A stretch of DNA of 64,000 bases. Source: Fodinibacter sp963707895 (lineage in GTDB: Bacteria; Actinomycetota; Actinomycetes; Actinomycetales; Dermatophilaceae). The stretch lies in assembly GCA_963707895.1 (NCBI GenBank), contig CAVPRS010000003.1, forward strand, positions 186,001-250,000, given 5' to 3'. The notes beneath the pieces were generated by a model. The model was given only the letters and a program-made list of their open reading frames with translations, was not told where the DNA came from and searched no databases. Shown in pieces: positions 14,142 through 21,325 of the stretch. Numbering within the stretch: the first letter of the stretch is position 1; every line of letters starts with the position of its first letter. The position numbers and the translations under genes are program-made.

Positions 14142-16138
14142 TTGTAGCTCCGCTGCTTCAGCTCGATGGCTTCGTACACGAGGTCCTCCTTGTGCAGCAC
14201 GGGGGCGTTCATCTCGCCGTCCCCGTCACCTCCGGCGAACTCCCACGCGGCGACGTAGAGGTACTCGTCGTCGTGCCGCAGCGCCTCACCGTCCTCGGTC
14301 TGGCTCTCGGCCCGGAAGTGCCCGCCACAGGACTCACGGCGGTGCAGGGCGTCGATGCACATCAGCTCGCCGAGCTCGAGGAAGTCGGCCACCCGGCCGG
14401 CCTTCTCGAGGCTCTGGTTGAGGGTGTCGGCCCCGCCGAGCACGCGCACGTTGCGCCAGAACTCCTCGCGCAGGCCGCGGATCAGGTCGATCGCCTTGAG
14501 CAGCCCCTCCTCGGAGCGCTCCATGCCGCAGTACTCCCACATGATGTTGCCCAGCTCCTTGTGGAAGGAGTCGACGCTGCGCTCGCCGTTGACCTCGAGC
14601 AGCCGCTGGGTGCGCTGCTCGACCGAGGTGCGCGCCTCGACGACGGCGGGGTCGTCGGCCGCGAGCGGGGTGAACGGCCCCTTGGCGAGGTAGTCGCGGA
14701 TCGTGTTGGGGAGCACGAAGTAGCCGTCGGCCAGGCCCTGCATCAGGGCCGACGCCCCGAGCCGGTTGGCGCCGTGGTCGGAGAAGTTCGCCTCACCGGT
14801 GACGAACAGGCCGGGGATCGTGGACTGCAGGTCGTAGTCGACCCACAGGCCACCCATGACGTAGTGCACGGCGGGGTAGATGCGCATCGGCACCTCGTAC
14901 GGGTTCTCCCCGGTGATCCGGGCGTACATGTCGAACAGGTTGCCGTACTTCGCCTCGACGGCCGCCTTGCCCAGGCGGTCGATCGCGTCGGTGAAGTCGA
15001 GGTAGACGCCGCGCCGGAAGTCGCCGACGACCGGGCCGACGCCGCGACCCTCGTCGCAGACGTTCTTGGCCTGGCGCGAGGCGATGTCGCGCGGCACCAG
15101 GTTGCCGAAGCTCGGGTAGATCCGCTCGAGGTAGTAGTCGCGGTCGGCCTCGGGGATCTGGCGCGGGTCCTTGTCGCAGTCGTCGCGGCTCTTCGGCACC
15201 CAGATCCGGCCGTCGTTGCGCAGCGACTCCGACATCAGGGTCAGCTTGCTCTGGTGGTCGCCCGCCACCGGGATGCAGGTCGGGTGGATCTGCGTGTAGC
15301 AGGGGTTGGCCATGTAGGCGCCCTTGCGGTGCGCCCGCCAGCTCGCCGTGACGTTGGACCCCATCGCGTTGGTGGAGAGGTAGAAGACGTTGCCGTAGCC
15401 ACCGGAGGCGAGCACGACGGCATCCGCGACGTGCGTCTCGATCGCGCCGGTGACCAGGTCGCGGGCGATGATGCCGCGGGCCTTGCCGTCGGCGATGACG
15501 AGCTCGAGCATCTCGTGGCGGGTGAACTGCTCGACCGTGCCGGCGGCGACCTGGCGCTCGAGCGCCTGGTAGGCGCCGATCAGCAGCTGCTGGCCGGTCT
15601 GGCCGCGGGCGTAGAAGGTGCGCGACACCTGGACGCCACCGAAGGAGCGGTTGTCGAGCAGGCCGCCGTACTCGCGGGCGAAGGGCACGCCCTGGGCGAC
15701 GCACTGGTCGATGATGTTGGCGCTGACCTCGGCCAGCCGGTAGACGTTGGTCTCGCGGGCGCGGTAGTCGCCGCCCTTGACCGTGTCGTAGAAGAGCCGG
15801 TAGGTGGAGTCGCCGTCCTCCTTGTAGTTCTTCGCGGCGTTGATGCCACCCTGGGCGGCGATCGAGTGCGCCCGGCGCGGGGTGTCCTGGAAGCAGAACA
15901 CCTTGACGTTGTAGCCGGCCTCGCCGAGGGTGGCCGCCGCGGAGCCGCCGGCGAGCCCGGTGCCGACGATGATGACGTCGAGCTTGCGGCGGTTGGCGGG
16001 GTTGACCAGGGCGGCCTCGAACTTGCGGGTGGTCCACTTGTCGGCGATGGGACCGCCGGGCGCCTTGGTGTCGGCGACCGCGTCCCCCTCGGTGTACAGC
16101 CCGTGGGCGATGCCGGCGTTGACGGTGGTGTCGGTCAT
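14138..16138 (-). CDS. sdhA: Succinate dehydrogenase flavoprotein subunit
   Basis: SdhA oxidises succinate to fumarate with covalent FAD at the cytoplasmic face. The 666-residue protein shows the FAD dinucleotide motif VGTGLAGGSAAATLGEAGY (about residue 57 on), the FAD-attachment stretch RRAHSIAAQGGINAAKN with its His, the active-site region CYTQIHPTCIPV, and HYVMGGLWVDYDLQ, followed by GEANFSDHGANRLGASALMQG. It lies between sdhC and sdhB in one transcript and overlaps sdhB by 4 bases. Confidence 0.97.
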   Translation of the reverse strand: MTDTTVNAGIAHGLYTEGDAVADTKAPGGPIADKWTTRKFEAALVNPANRRKLDVIIVGTGLAGGSAAATLGEAGYNVKVFCFQDTPRRAHSIAAQGGINAAKNYKEDGDSTYRLFYDTVKGGDYRARETNVYRLAEVSANIIDQCVAQGVPFAREYGGLLDNRSFGGVQVSRTFYARGQTGQQLLIGAYQALERQVAAGTVEQFTRHEMLELVIADGKARGIIARDLVTGAIETHVADAVVLASGGYGNVFYLSTNAMGSNVTASWRAHRKGAYMANPCYTQIHPTCIPVAGDHQSKLTLMSESLRNDGRIWVPKSRDDCDKDPRQIPEADRDYYLERIYPSFGNLVPRDIASRQAKNVCDEGRGVGPVVGDFRRGVYLDFTDAIDRLGKAAVEAKYGNLFDMYARITGENPYEVPMRIYPAVHYVMGGLWVDYDLQSTIPGLFVTGEANFSDHGANRLGASALMQGLADGYFVLPNTIRDYLAKGPFTPLAADDPAVVEARTSVEQRTQRLLEVNGERSVDSFHKELGNIMWEYCGMERSEEGLLKAIDLIRGLREEFWRNVRVLGGADTLNQSLEKAGRVADFLELGELMCIDALHRRESCGGHFRAESQTEDGEALRHDDEYLYVAAWEFAGGDGDGEMNAPVLHKEDLVYEAIELKQRSYK

Positions 16139-16141
16139 GGG

Positions 16142-16861
16142 TCAGTGCCTCACTAGTCGATGACGCCGAAGAGGATCGCCAGCGGCGGGATGACGAACCC
16201 CACCGCGATGACGGCGGCCAGGCCGTGGCCGATGACCTTGGCGCGGCGGTAGCCGGCCGGGGCTGCCGGTCCAGCCGAGGGTCTGCTGCGAGCTGAAGAT
16301 GCCGTGCGCGAGGTGCAGCGCGAGGGCCCCCATCGCGAGCACGTAGACGATGGTCAGCCACGGCACCTCGAAGCTCGCGACGACGAGCTGGTAGGGGTTG
16401 TTGACCACGTCGGGACCCGAGGCGTCGGGGTTCACCGAGAACTTGATGATGGTGAACTCGAGCAGGTGCCAGATCAGGAAGAGCAGGATCGCCACGCCGC
16501 CCCAGCGCATCCAGGCCGTGCGCCACGCGGTCTTCACGGCCGAGTAGCGGGCCCGGCGCGCGTTGCCGGCTCGTCCCCAGAGGGTGAACGCCGCGTAGAG
16601 GTGACCGATGAGGCAGGCGATCAGCCCCACGCGCATGATCCACAGGAAGCCGCCGTACGGGAGGATCGGCTCACCGAAGGTGCGCAGGTGCTCGGCGTAG
16701 CTGTTGTAGGCCGCCTCGCCCGACAGGAGCTTGAGGTTGCCGTACATGTGGAGCAGGACGAACCCGACGAACACCAGCCCGGTGCCGGCCATGAGGACCT
16801 TGAGGGCGATGGTGGTGCGGCGGGCCGACGCGGGACGCGATGGAGCTGTCGTTGTGGCCAC
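16142..16861 (-). CDS. sdhC: Succinate dehydrogenase cytochrome b subunit, frameshifted near 3' end
   Basis: SdhC of the b558 family anchors SDH in the membrane and binds haem. From the GTG at 16861 the protein shows five-helix anchor features, such as LVFVGFVLLHMYGNLK, IACLIGHLYAAFTLW, LFLIWHLLEFTIIKF and LALHLAHGIFSSQQTLG, with the haem-ligand His residues. After GWTGSP (about 16265) the frame turns into an Arg/Pro-rich tail ending at 16142. Reading one base on restores GYRRAKVIGHGLAAVIAV, FVIPPLAILF, then GVID and a TAG at 16153, i.e. the missing last helix. The sequence therefore carries one extra base in the GC run 16255-16266. The GTG has a TAGGCT box 7 bp upstream (leaderless). Confidence 0.88.
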   Translation of the reverse strand: MATTTAPSRPASARRTTIALKVLMAGTGLVFVGFVLLHMYGNLKLLSGEAAYNSYAEHLRTFGEPILPYGGFLWIMRVGLIACLIGHLYAAFTLWGRAGNARRARYSAVKTAWRTAWMRWGGVAILLFLIWHLLEFTIIKFSVNPDASGPDVVNNPYQLVVASFEVPWLTIVYVLAMGALALHLAHGIFSSQQTLGWTGSPGRLPPRQGHRPRPGRRHRGGVRHPAAGDPLRRHRLVRH

Positions 16862-16868
16862 GAACCGC

Positions 16869-16874
16869 AGCCTA
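16869..16874 (-). promoter_or_regulatory. -10 box of leaderless promoter, sdhCAB
   Basis: TAGGCT on the minus strand ends 7 bp before the sdhC GTG. It supports that start over an upstream in-frame one at 16918. Confidence 0.55.
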
Positions 16875-17002
16875 ACGACGGGCCGGGGGTACGGCGAGAC
16901 AAGGGTGGCCCGACCCACGTGTGAGATTCCCCCGGTTACCTGCGGGTATGCCGGGCGGGCGCAGGCCGGCGGGGTCGGAGGCGACGCCGCTCCCTCGGAC
17001 GG

Positions 17003-18541
17003 TCAGCGGCTGGAGCCCTGCAACCCGCCCTGTCCGGTCGTCGCCGGAGCCGGGGTGGTGGTCGGGTCGACCGGAGGGAAGTTGTCCTTGCCGGGGAGAC
17101 CGTTGATGTCGAAGGTGTTCATCGCGTACTGCAGGATCGCGAAGCCCATCGCGTCGCTGTTGACGTCGAGCGCCCGCAGGTCGACGTTGGCGAGGGTGTC
17201 GCAGGCCTGGTGGTAGCAGTGGTCGTAGGCCTGGCCCGCCGTGCCGCCCCAGGTCGCCGCCTCCTGCGGCGTCTTGATCCCCTCGGCACCGGTGAACAGG
17301 CCACCCGACGGGATGCCGGCCGCGATGAACGGCCCGTAGTCGGACCGGCCGCTGAAGTCGGTGCCCTTGAACGGCAGGTGCCGCTGGCTGTAGAAGGCCT
17401 CGAACGTCTTCTCGATGCGCGCCGAGCCGGTGGGCCCGGGGCCGGCGCCGGTGGCGTCGGAGTCGTCTCCGTCGTAGACGAAGTAGACCGGGTTCGGCGA
17501 GGCCACCATGTCGAAGTTGAGGTAGAGCGCGATCCGGCTGCGCTCGTCCTCGGTGAGGCCGGTGACGTAGCGCGTCGAGCCGACGAGGGTCGACTCCTCG
17601 GCGCCCCACCACGCGAAGCGAACCGTGTTGGGCGGGTTGACCTTGGCCATCTGCTCGGCGACCTCGAGCAGCGCCGCCGACCCCGACCCGTTGTCGTTGA
17701 TGCCCGGCCCGGCGTTGACCGAGTCGAGGTGCGCGCCCGCCATCACGACGTTGCCCTCGTCACCGCCCGTGGTCTCGGCCAGCACGTTGTAGGTGGTGGC
17801 AGGCCCGCGGAAGGTCGAGGTCCGCACGTGCAGCACGAGCCCGGGGGTGGCCGCCAGCGCGGCGCCGACCTCCTGGGTCACGGACGTCACGGGGATGTCG
17901 AGCGTGAACGCGTCGCCGAGCGTGCCGTTGAGCTCACCCGGGGCGTTGTTGGCGATGACGACGGCGGCCGCGCCCGCCGCATACGCGTTCTGCGCCTTGA
18001 GCGCGAAGGTGCACCCACCACGGCTGACCAGGGCGACCCCACCGGCCGGGAAGCCCCCGAAGTCGGCGGCCTCGCAGCCCGGGGTCGCGTCGGATGCCGG
18101 TCCCGGCACCGCCGTGACCTTGGCGCTCACGTCGCCGCTGCCGGAGTAGCTGAGGATCGAGGTGGCCACCGGGCCGGCCGGCGCCGGTGAGACCCGCTCG
18201 AGCACCGCGGGGCTGAGGGTGATGAAGGTGTTGAACACGAACGGCTGCACCTGCGGGGTGTAGCCGGCGGCCGTCAGCCGCTGCACGACGTAGTCGACCG
18301 ACGCGTCGTAGCCGGCCGAGCCGGAGACGCGGGTGCCGTGGTGGGCGTCGGCGATCCGCTGCAGCGCGGTCTGGTGCTCGCGCACGCCGGCGACCGTGAT
18401 GCACTCGGCCAGCTTGGCGTGGGTGTTGTTGACCCTGTTGCCGCAGGCCGCGGGCCCGGCGACGGCGCCGGGCGCCGCGACGCACACGGAGGCCGCCGCC
18501 ACCGCGAGCGCGGCGAGGGCTCCCAGCGTGGTTCGCGGCAT
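17003..18541 (-). CDS. Secreted M28 family zinc aminopeptidase with PA domain
   Basis: The 512-residue protein has a signal peptide (about residues 1-28, cleaved after an AVA-type site), a protease-associated (PA) insert (around VALVSRGGCTFALKAQNAYAAGA), and an M28 metallopeptidase domain. The zinc ligands are visible in order: AGAHLDSV (His), GINDNGSG (Asp), WWGAEES (catalytic and ligand Glu), NFDMV (Asp), and HCYHQACD (His). The relatives are extracellular aminopeptidases of the Streptomyces griseus and PepY type. A Pro/Thr-rich C-terminal tail follows. A candidate promoter (18622-18650) lies about 80 bases upstream of the ATG at 18541. Confidence 0.9.
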   Translation of the reverse strand: MPRTTLGALAALAVAAASVCVAAPGAVAGPAACGNRVNNTHAKLAECITVAGVREHQTALQRIADAHHGTRVSGSAGYDASVDYVVQRLTAAGYTPQVQPFVFNTFITLSPAVLERVSPAPAGPVATSILSYSGSGDVSAKVTAVPGPASDATPGCEAADFGGFPAGGVALVSRGGCTFALKAQNAYAAGAAAVVIANNAPGELNGTLGDAFTLDIPVTSVTQEVGAALAATPGLVLHVRTSTFRGPATTYNVLAETTGGDEGNVVMAGAHLDSVNAGPGINDNGSGSAALLEVAEQMAKVNPPNTVRFAWWGAEESTLVGSTRYVTGLTEDERSRIALYLNFDMVASPNPVYFVYDGDDSDATGAGPGPTGSARIEKTFEAFYSQRHLPFKGTDFSGRSDYGPFIAAGIPSGGLFTGAEGIKTPQEAATWGGTAGQAYDHCYHQACDTLANVDLRALDVNSDAMGFAILQYAMNTFDINGLPGKDNFPPVDPTTTPAPATTGQGGLQGSSR

Positions 18542-18621
18542 CAGGGTCTCCAGGTGTCCGAGGCGGTTCCGGGTCGGGGTGGCCCGACGTTGCGGTGCGT
18601 GGCCGCACGGAGGACCTCACC

Positions 18622-18650
18622 AGCGTAAGGAGATGCCCGGCCCGGGTAAA
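18622..18650 (-). promoter_or_regulatory. Sigma70-type promoter of the M28 peptidase gene
   Basis: On the minus strand TTTACC (18650-18645) and TACGCT (18627-18622) are separated by 17 bp. This gives a leader of roughly 75 nt before the start at 18541. Confidence 0.45.
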
Positions 18651-18713
18651 GGGTGGCCTCGAGAGCCTGGGCCCCTCCCGCACCCGGTTCGTCTCCCCGT
18701 CTCGTGTCGTTCG

Positions 18714-18731
18714 GACCGACTCGGGTCGGTC
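18714..18731. terminator. Hairpin after rsmI
   Basis: GACCGAC (18714-18720) pairs with GTCGGTC (18725-18731) around a 4-nt loop, 15 bases beyond the rsmI stop at 18746. Probable rsmI terminator. Confidence 0.5.
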
Positions 18732-18745
18732 TGCGCGCGCGGACC

Positions 18746-19582
18746 TCAGCGCCGGGGCAGGGCCACCGCGGCGTCGTAGAGCGCCTTCTTCGACAGGCCG
18801 GTCGCGGCCGCGACGTCGGCGCAGACGTCCTTGAGCCGCTCCCCCTCGGCCACGCGCTCGCGAATGCCCTCGAGCTGGCTGGCGAGGTCGGCCACCGGCC
18901 CGCTGGAGCCGGCGACGACGAGGGTGACCTCGCCGCGCACACCGTCGGAGGCCCAGGCCACGAGCTCGGACAGCGAGCCCCGGCGCACCTCCTCGTAGGT
19001 CTTGGTGAGCTCGCGGCACACGGCGGCCCGGCGGTCGTCGCCGAAGACCTCCCCCATCGCCGAGAGGGTGCGGGCCAGCCGGTGCGGCGCCTCGAAGAAC
19101 ACCATCGTGCGTGGCTCGGTGGCCAGGCCCTTCAGTGCGCTCGCCCGCTCCCCCGCCCGGCGGGAGAGGAACCCCTCGAAGCAGAACCGGTCGACGGGCA
19201 GCCCGGAGACGGCGAGCGCCATGAGCACCGCCGACGGCCCGGGCACCCCGGTGACCCGCACGTCGATGCCGACCGCGGCACTGACCAGCCGGTAGCCGGG
19301 GTCGGAGACGGACGGCATCCCGGCGTCGGTCACCACGAGCACGCGGGCGCCCTCGCGCAGCCGCTCGACCAGCTCGGGGGTGCGCTCGGCCTCGTTGTGC
19401 TCGTGGTACGAGAGCACCCGGCCGGTCGGGTTGACGTCGAGGTCCTGGCACAGCCGTCGCAGCCGTCGGGTGTCCTCGGCGGCGACCACGTCGGCGAGCC
19501 GCAGCTCGTCGGCCAGGCGCGGCGCGGCATCCCGGGGGTCGCCGATCGGGGTCGCTGCCAGCACCAGCACGCCGCCGCTCAT
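18746..19582 (-). CDS. rsmI: 16S rRNA (cytidine1402-2'-O)-methyltransferase
   Basis: RsmI 2'-O-methylates C1402 in the decoding centre of 16S rRNA. The 278-residue protein has the tetrapyrrole-methylase fold signatures LAATPIGDPRDAAPRL, VAAEDTRRLRRLC, VLVVTDAGMPSVSDPGYRLV and VTGVPGPSAVLMAL, then FEGFLSRRAGER and VFFEAPHRL. The C-terminal RsmI helix region LSKKALYDAAVAL is also present. I chose the ATG at 19582, since the fold begins within ten residues; an in-frame extension to 19786 would overlap the divergent pmt gene. The rsmI/pmt divergent pair is conserved in mycobacteria. Confidence 0.94.
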   Translation of the reverse strand: MSGGVLVLAATPIGDPRDAAPRLADELRLADVVAAEDTRRLRRLCQDLDVNPTGRVLSYHEHNEAERTPELVERLREGARVLVVTDAGMPSVSDPGYRLVSAAVGIDVRVTGVPGPSAVLMALAVSGLPVDRFCFEGFLSRRAGERASALKGLATEPRTMVFFEAPHRLARTLSAMGEVFGDDRRAAVCRELTKTYEEVRRGSLSELVAWASDGVRGEVTLVVAGSSGPVADLASQLEGIRERVAEGERLKDVCADVAAATGLSKKALYDAAVALPRR

Positions 19583-19635
19583 GCTGCGATCCTCGCACGC
19601 CGTGGATCGGGCACGGAGCGCACGAGCCGCCGACC

Positions 19636-19641
19636 TAGGAT
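19636..19641 (+). promoter_or_regulatory. -10 box of leaderless promoter, pmt
   Basis: TAGGAT ends 6 bp before the GTG at 19648; no ribosome binding site is visible. Confidence 0.6.
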
Positions 19642-19647
19642 GACCCG

Positions 19648-21207
19648 GTGACCCGGACCGACGAGCTGCGCCTCCGGCTGCTCGGGCACGCACCGACCGA
19701 CCGGTTGTGGGGGTGGCTCGGTCCCGGCCTGATCGCCCTGGTCGGTGGGGTGCTGCGGTTCTGGAACCTCGACCGCCCCAAGGCACTCGTCTTCGACGAG
19801 ACCTACTACGTCAAGCAGGCCTACTCGCTGCTGCACTACGGCGTCGAGATGCGGGTCCTCGACTCGCTGAAGAAGCCCGACGACGCGTTCGTCGGCGGCA
19901 GCCAGAACATCTTCTCCACCACCGACGGCGACATGGTCGTGCACCCACCCGCCGGCAAGTGGCTCATCGCCGCCGGCGAGTGGCTGCTCGGCTCGGGCTC
20001 CGGCTGGGGCTGGAGGTTCTCGGTCGCCCTCGTCGGCACCCTGTCGATCCTCGTCGTCGGACGCGTGGCCCGGCGGCTGTTCGGGTCGACCGCGCTGGGC
20101 TGCGTCGCGGCGTTCCTCCTCGCGTTCGAGGGGTCGCACTTCGTGATGTCGCGCACCGGCATCCTCGACATCATCGTGTCGTTCTGGGCGCTGTGCGGGT
20201 TCGCGGCCCTGCTGGTCGACCGCGACCGCAGCCGCGAGATCCTCGCCGAGAAGGTCGGCGCGCTGCCACGGGGCACCTGGCCCGAGGGAATGGGCCCGTG
20301 GCTGGGCTGGCGGCCGTGGCGCTGGGTGGCGGGGCTGTCACTCGGGCTCGCCACGAGCACCAAGTGGTCGGGGCTGTTCTTCCTCGCGGCCTTCGGCATC
20401 ATGTCGGTCTGGTGGGACATGGGGGCCCGGCGGACGGTCGGCGTCCGCCGCTGGGGTCGCGGCGCCATCCTCAAGGACGGCCCGTACGCAACGGTGGCGA
20501 TGGTGGGCACGACCCTCGTCGTCTACGTGCTGTCCTGGACCGGGTGGTTCCTGACCTCGAACGGCTACCACCGGCAGTGGAACACCTTCCACCCGGGCGA
20601 GGGTCCGCAGTGGCTGCCGGCGGTGCTGCGCAACTGGTGGAAGTACCACCAGGACGCCTACCAGTTCAACACCACCCTCCACACCGCCCACCCGTACCAG
20701 TCGAACCCGTGGTCGTGGATGCTGCAGACCCGCCCGACCTCGTTCTACTACGAGAGCCCGACCCGGGGGGTGGCCGGCTGCACCGTCGACCAGTGCTCGC
20801 AGGCGATCAACCCGATCGGCACGATCTCGGTGTGGTGGCTCGGCATCCTCGCCCTGCTCGTCGTGCTGTGGTGGTGGCTGGTGCGGCGCGACTGGCGGGC
20901 CGGTGCGATCGCCGCGGGGTTCATCGGTGGCTACCTGCCGTGGTTCCACTACCAGGACCGCACCATCTACACCTTCTACGCCGTGGCGTTCGAGCCGTGG
21001 GTCGTGCTGGCCGTCGTCTTCCTCATCGGCCTGTGGGTCGGCCGGCGCGAGGACGACCCCGAGCGCTGGCGGTGGCGCTGGTTCGTCGTCGGCGGCTACC
21101 TGGCGCTCACCCTCGCCCTGTTCGCGTTCTTCCACCCGGTCTACGTCGCCGACACGCTCCCCTATGAGCACTGGCGCTGGCGGATGTGGTTCACCAGCTG
21201 GATCTGA
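19648..21207 (+). CDS. pmt: Polyprenyl-phosphate-mannose-protein mannosyltransferase
   Basis: Pmt is a GT39/GT-C enzyme that moves mannose from polyprenyl-phosphate mannose to Ser/Thr of exported proteins. The 519-residue protein has about ten membrane helices and the catalytic loop-1 motif VFDETYYVKQAYSLL (about residues 48-62) with the acidic pair. Further landmarks are DMVVHPPAGKWLI, FEGSHFVMSRTGILD, and the C-terminal HWRWRMWFTSWI end. Its neighbours include secreted peptidases that could be substrates, which is speculation. The GTG start is leaderless. Two strong hairpins follow the stop. Confidence 0.93.
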   Translation: MTRTDELRLRLLGHAPTDRLWGWLGPGLIALVGGVLRFWNLDRPKALVFDETYYVKQAYSLLHYGVEMRVLDSLKKPDDAFVGGSQNIFSTTDGDMVVHPPAGKWLIAAGEWLLGSGSGWGWRFSVALVGTLSILVVGRVARRLFGSTALGCVAAFLLAFEGSHFVMSRTGILDIIVSFWALCGFAALLVDRDRSREILAEKVGALPRGTWPEGMGPWLGWRPWRWVAGLSLGLATSTKWSGLFFLAAFGIMSVWWDMGARRTVGVRRWGRGAILKDGPYATVAMVGTTLVVYVLSWTGWFLTSNGYHRQWNTFHPGEGPQWLPAVLRNWWKYHQDAYQFNTTLHTAHPYQSNPWSWMLQTRPTSFYYESPTRGVAGCTVDQCSQAINPIGTISVWWLGILALLVVLWWWLVRRDWRAGAIAAGFIGGYLPWFHYQDRTIYTFYAVAFEPWVVLAVVFLIGLWVGRREDDPERWRWRWFVVGGYLALTLALFAFFHPVYVADTLPYEHWRWRMWFTSWI

Positions 21208-21210
21208 GCG

Positions 21211-21241
21211 GGTGCGGATGCCGCGGCGCGGCATCCGCACC
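21211..21241. terminator. Hairpin after pmt
   Basis: GGTGCGGATGCCG (21211-21223) pairs perfectly with 21229-21241 around a 5-nt loop, directly after the pmt stop. Probable terminator for pmt. Confidence 0.7.
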
Positions 21242-21268
21242 GCACCGTCCACCACGAACGCGACGAAC

Positions 21269-21300
21269 GGCGGGCCGGAGGATGTCTCCTCCGGCCCGCC
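21269..21300. terminator. Hairpin after the M6 protease gene
   Basis: A 14-bp perfect stem, 21269-21282 with 21287-21300, closes a TGTC tetraloop. It lies 25 bases beyond the M6 protease stop on the minus strand, giving each convergent gene its own hairpin. Confidence 0.7.
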
Positions 21301-21325
21301 GCCGTCGTGCTCCCGTCGGTCTGCC

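Noticed and set aside
14192..16156. A 654-codon plus-strand frame opposite sdhA
   Set aside because: It exactly shadows sdhA, has no ribosome site and no recognisable domain.
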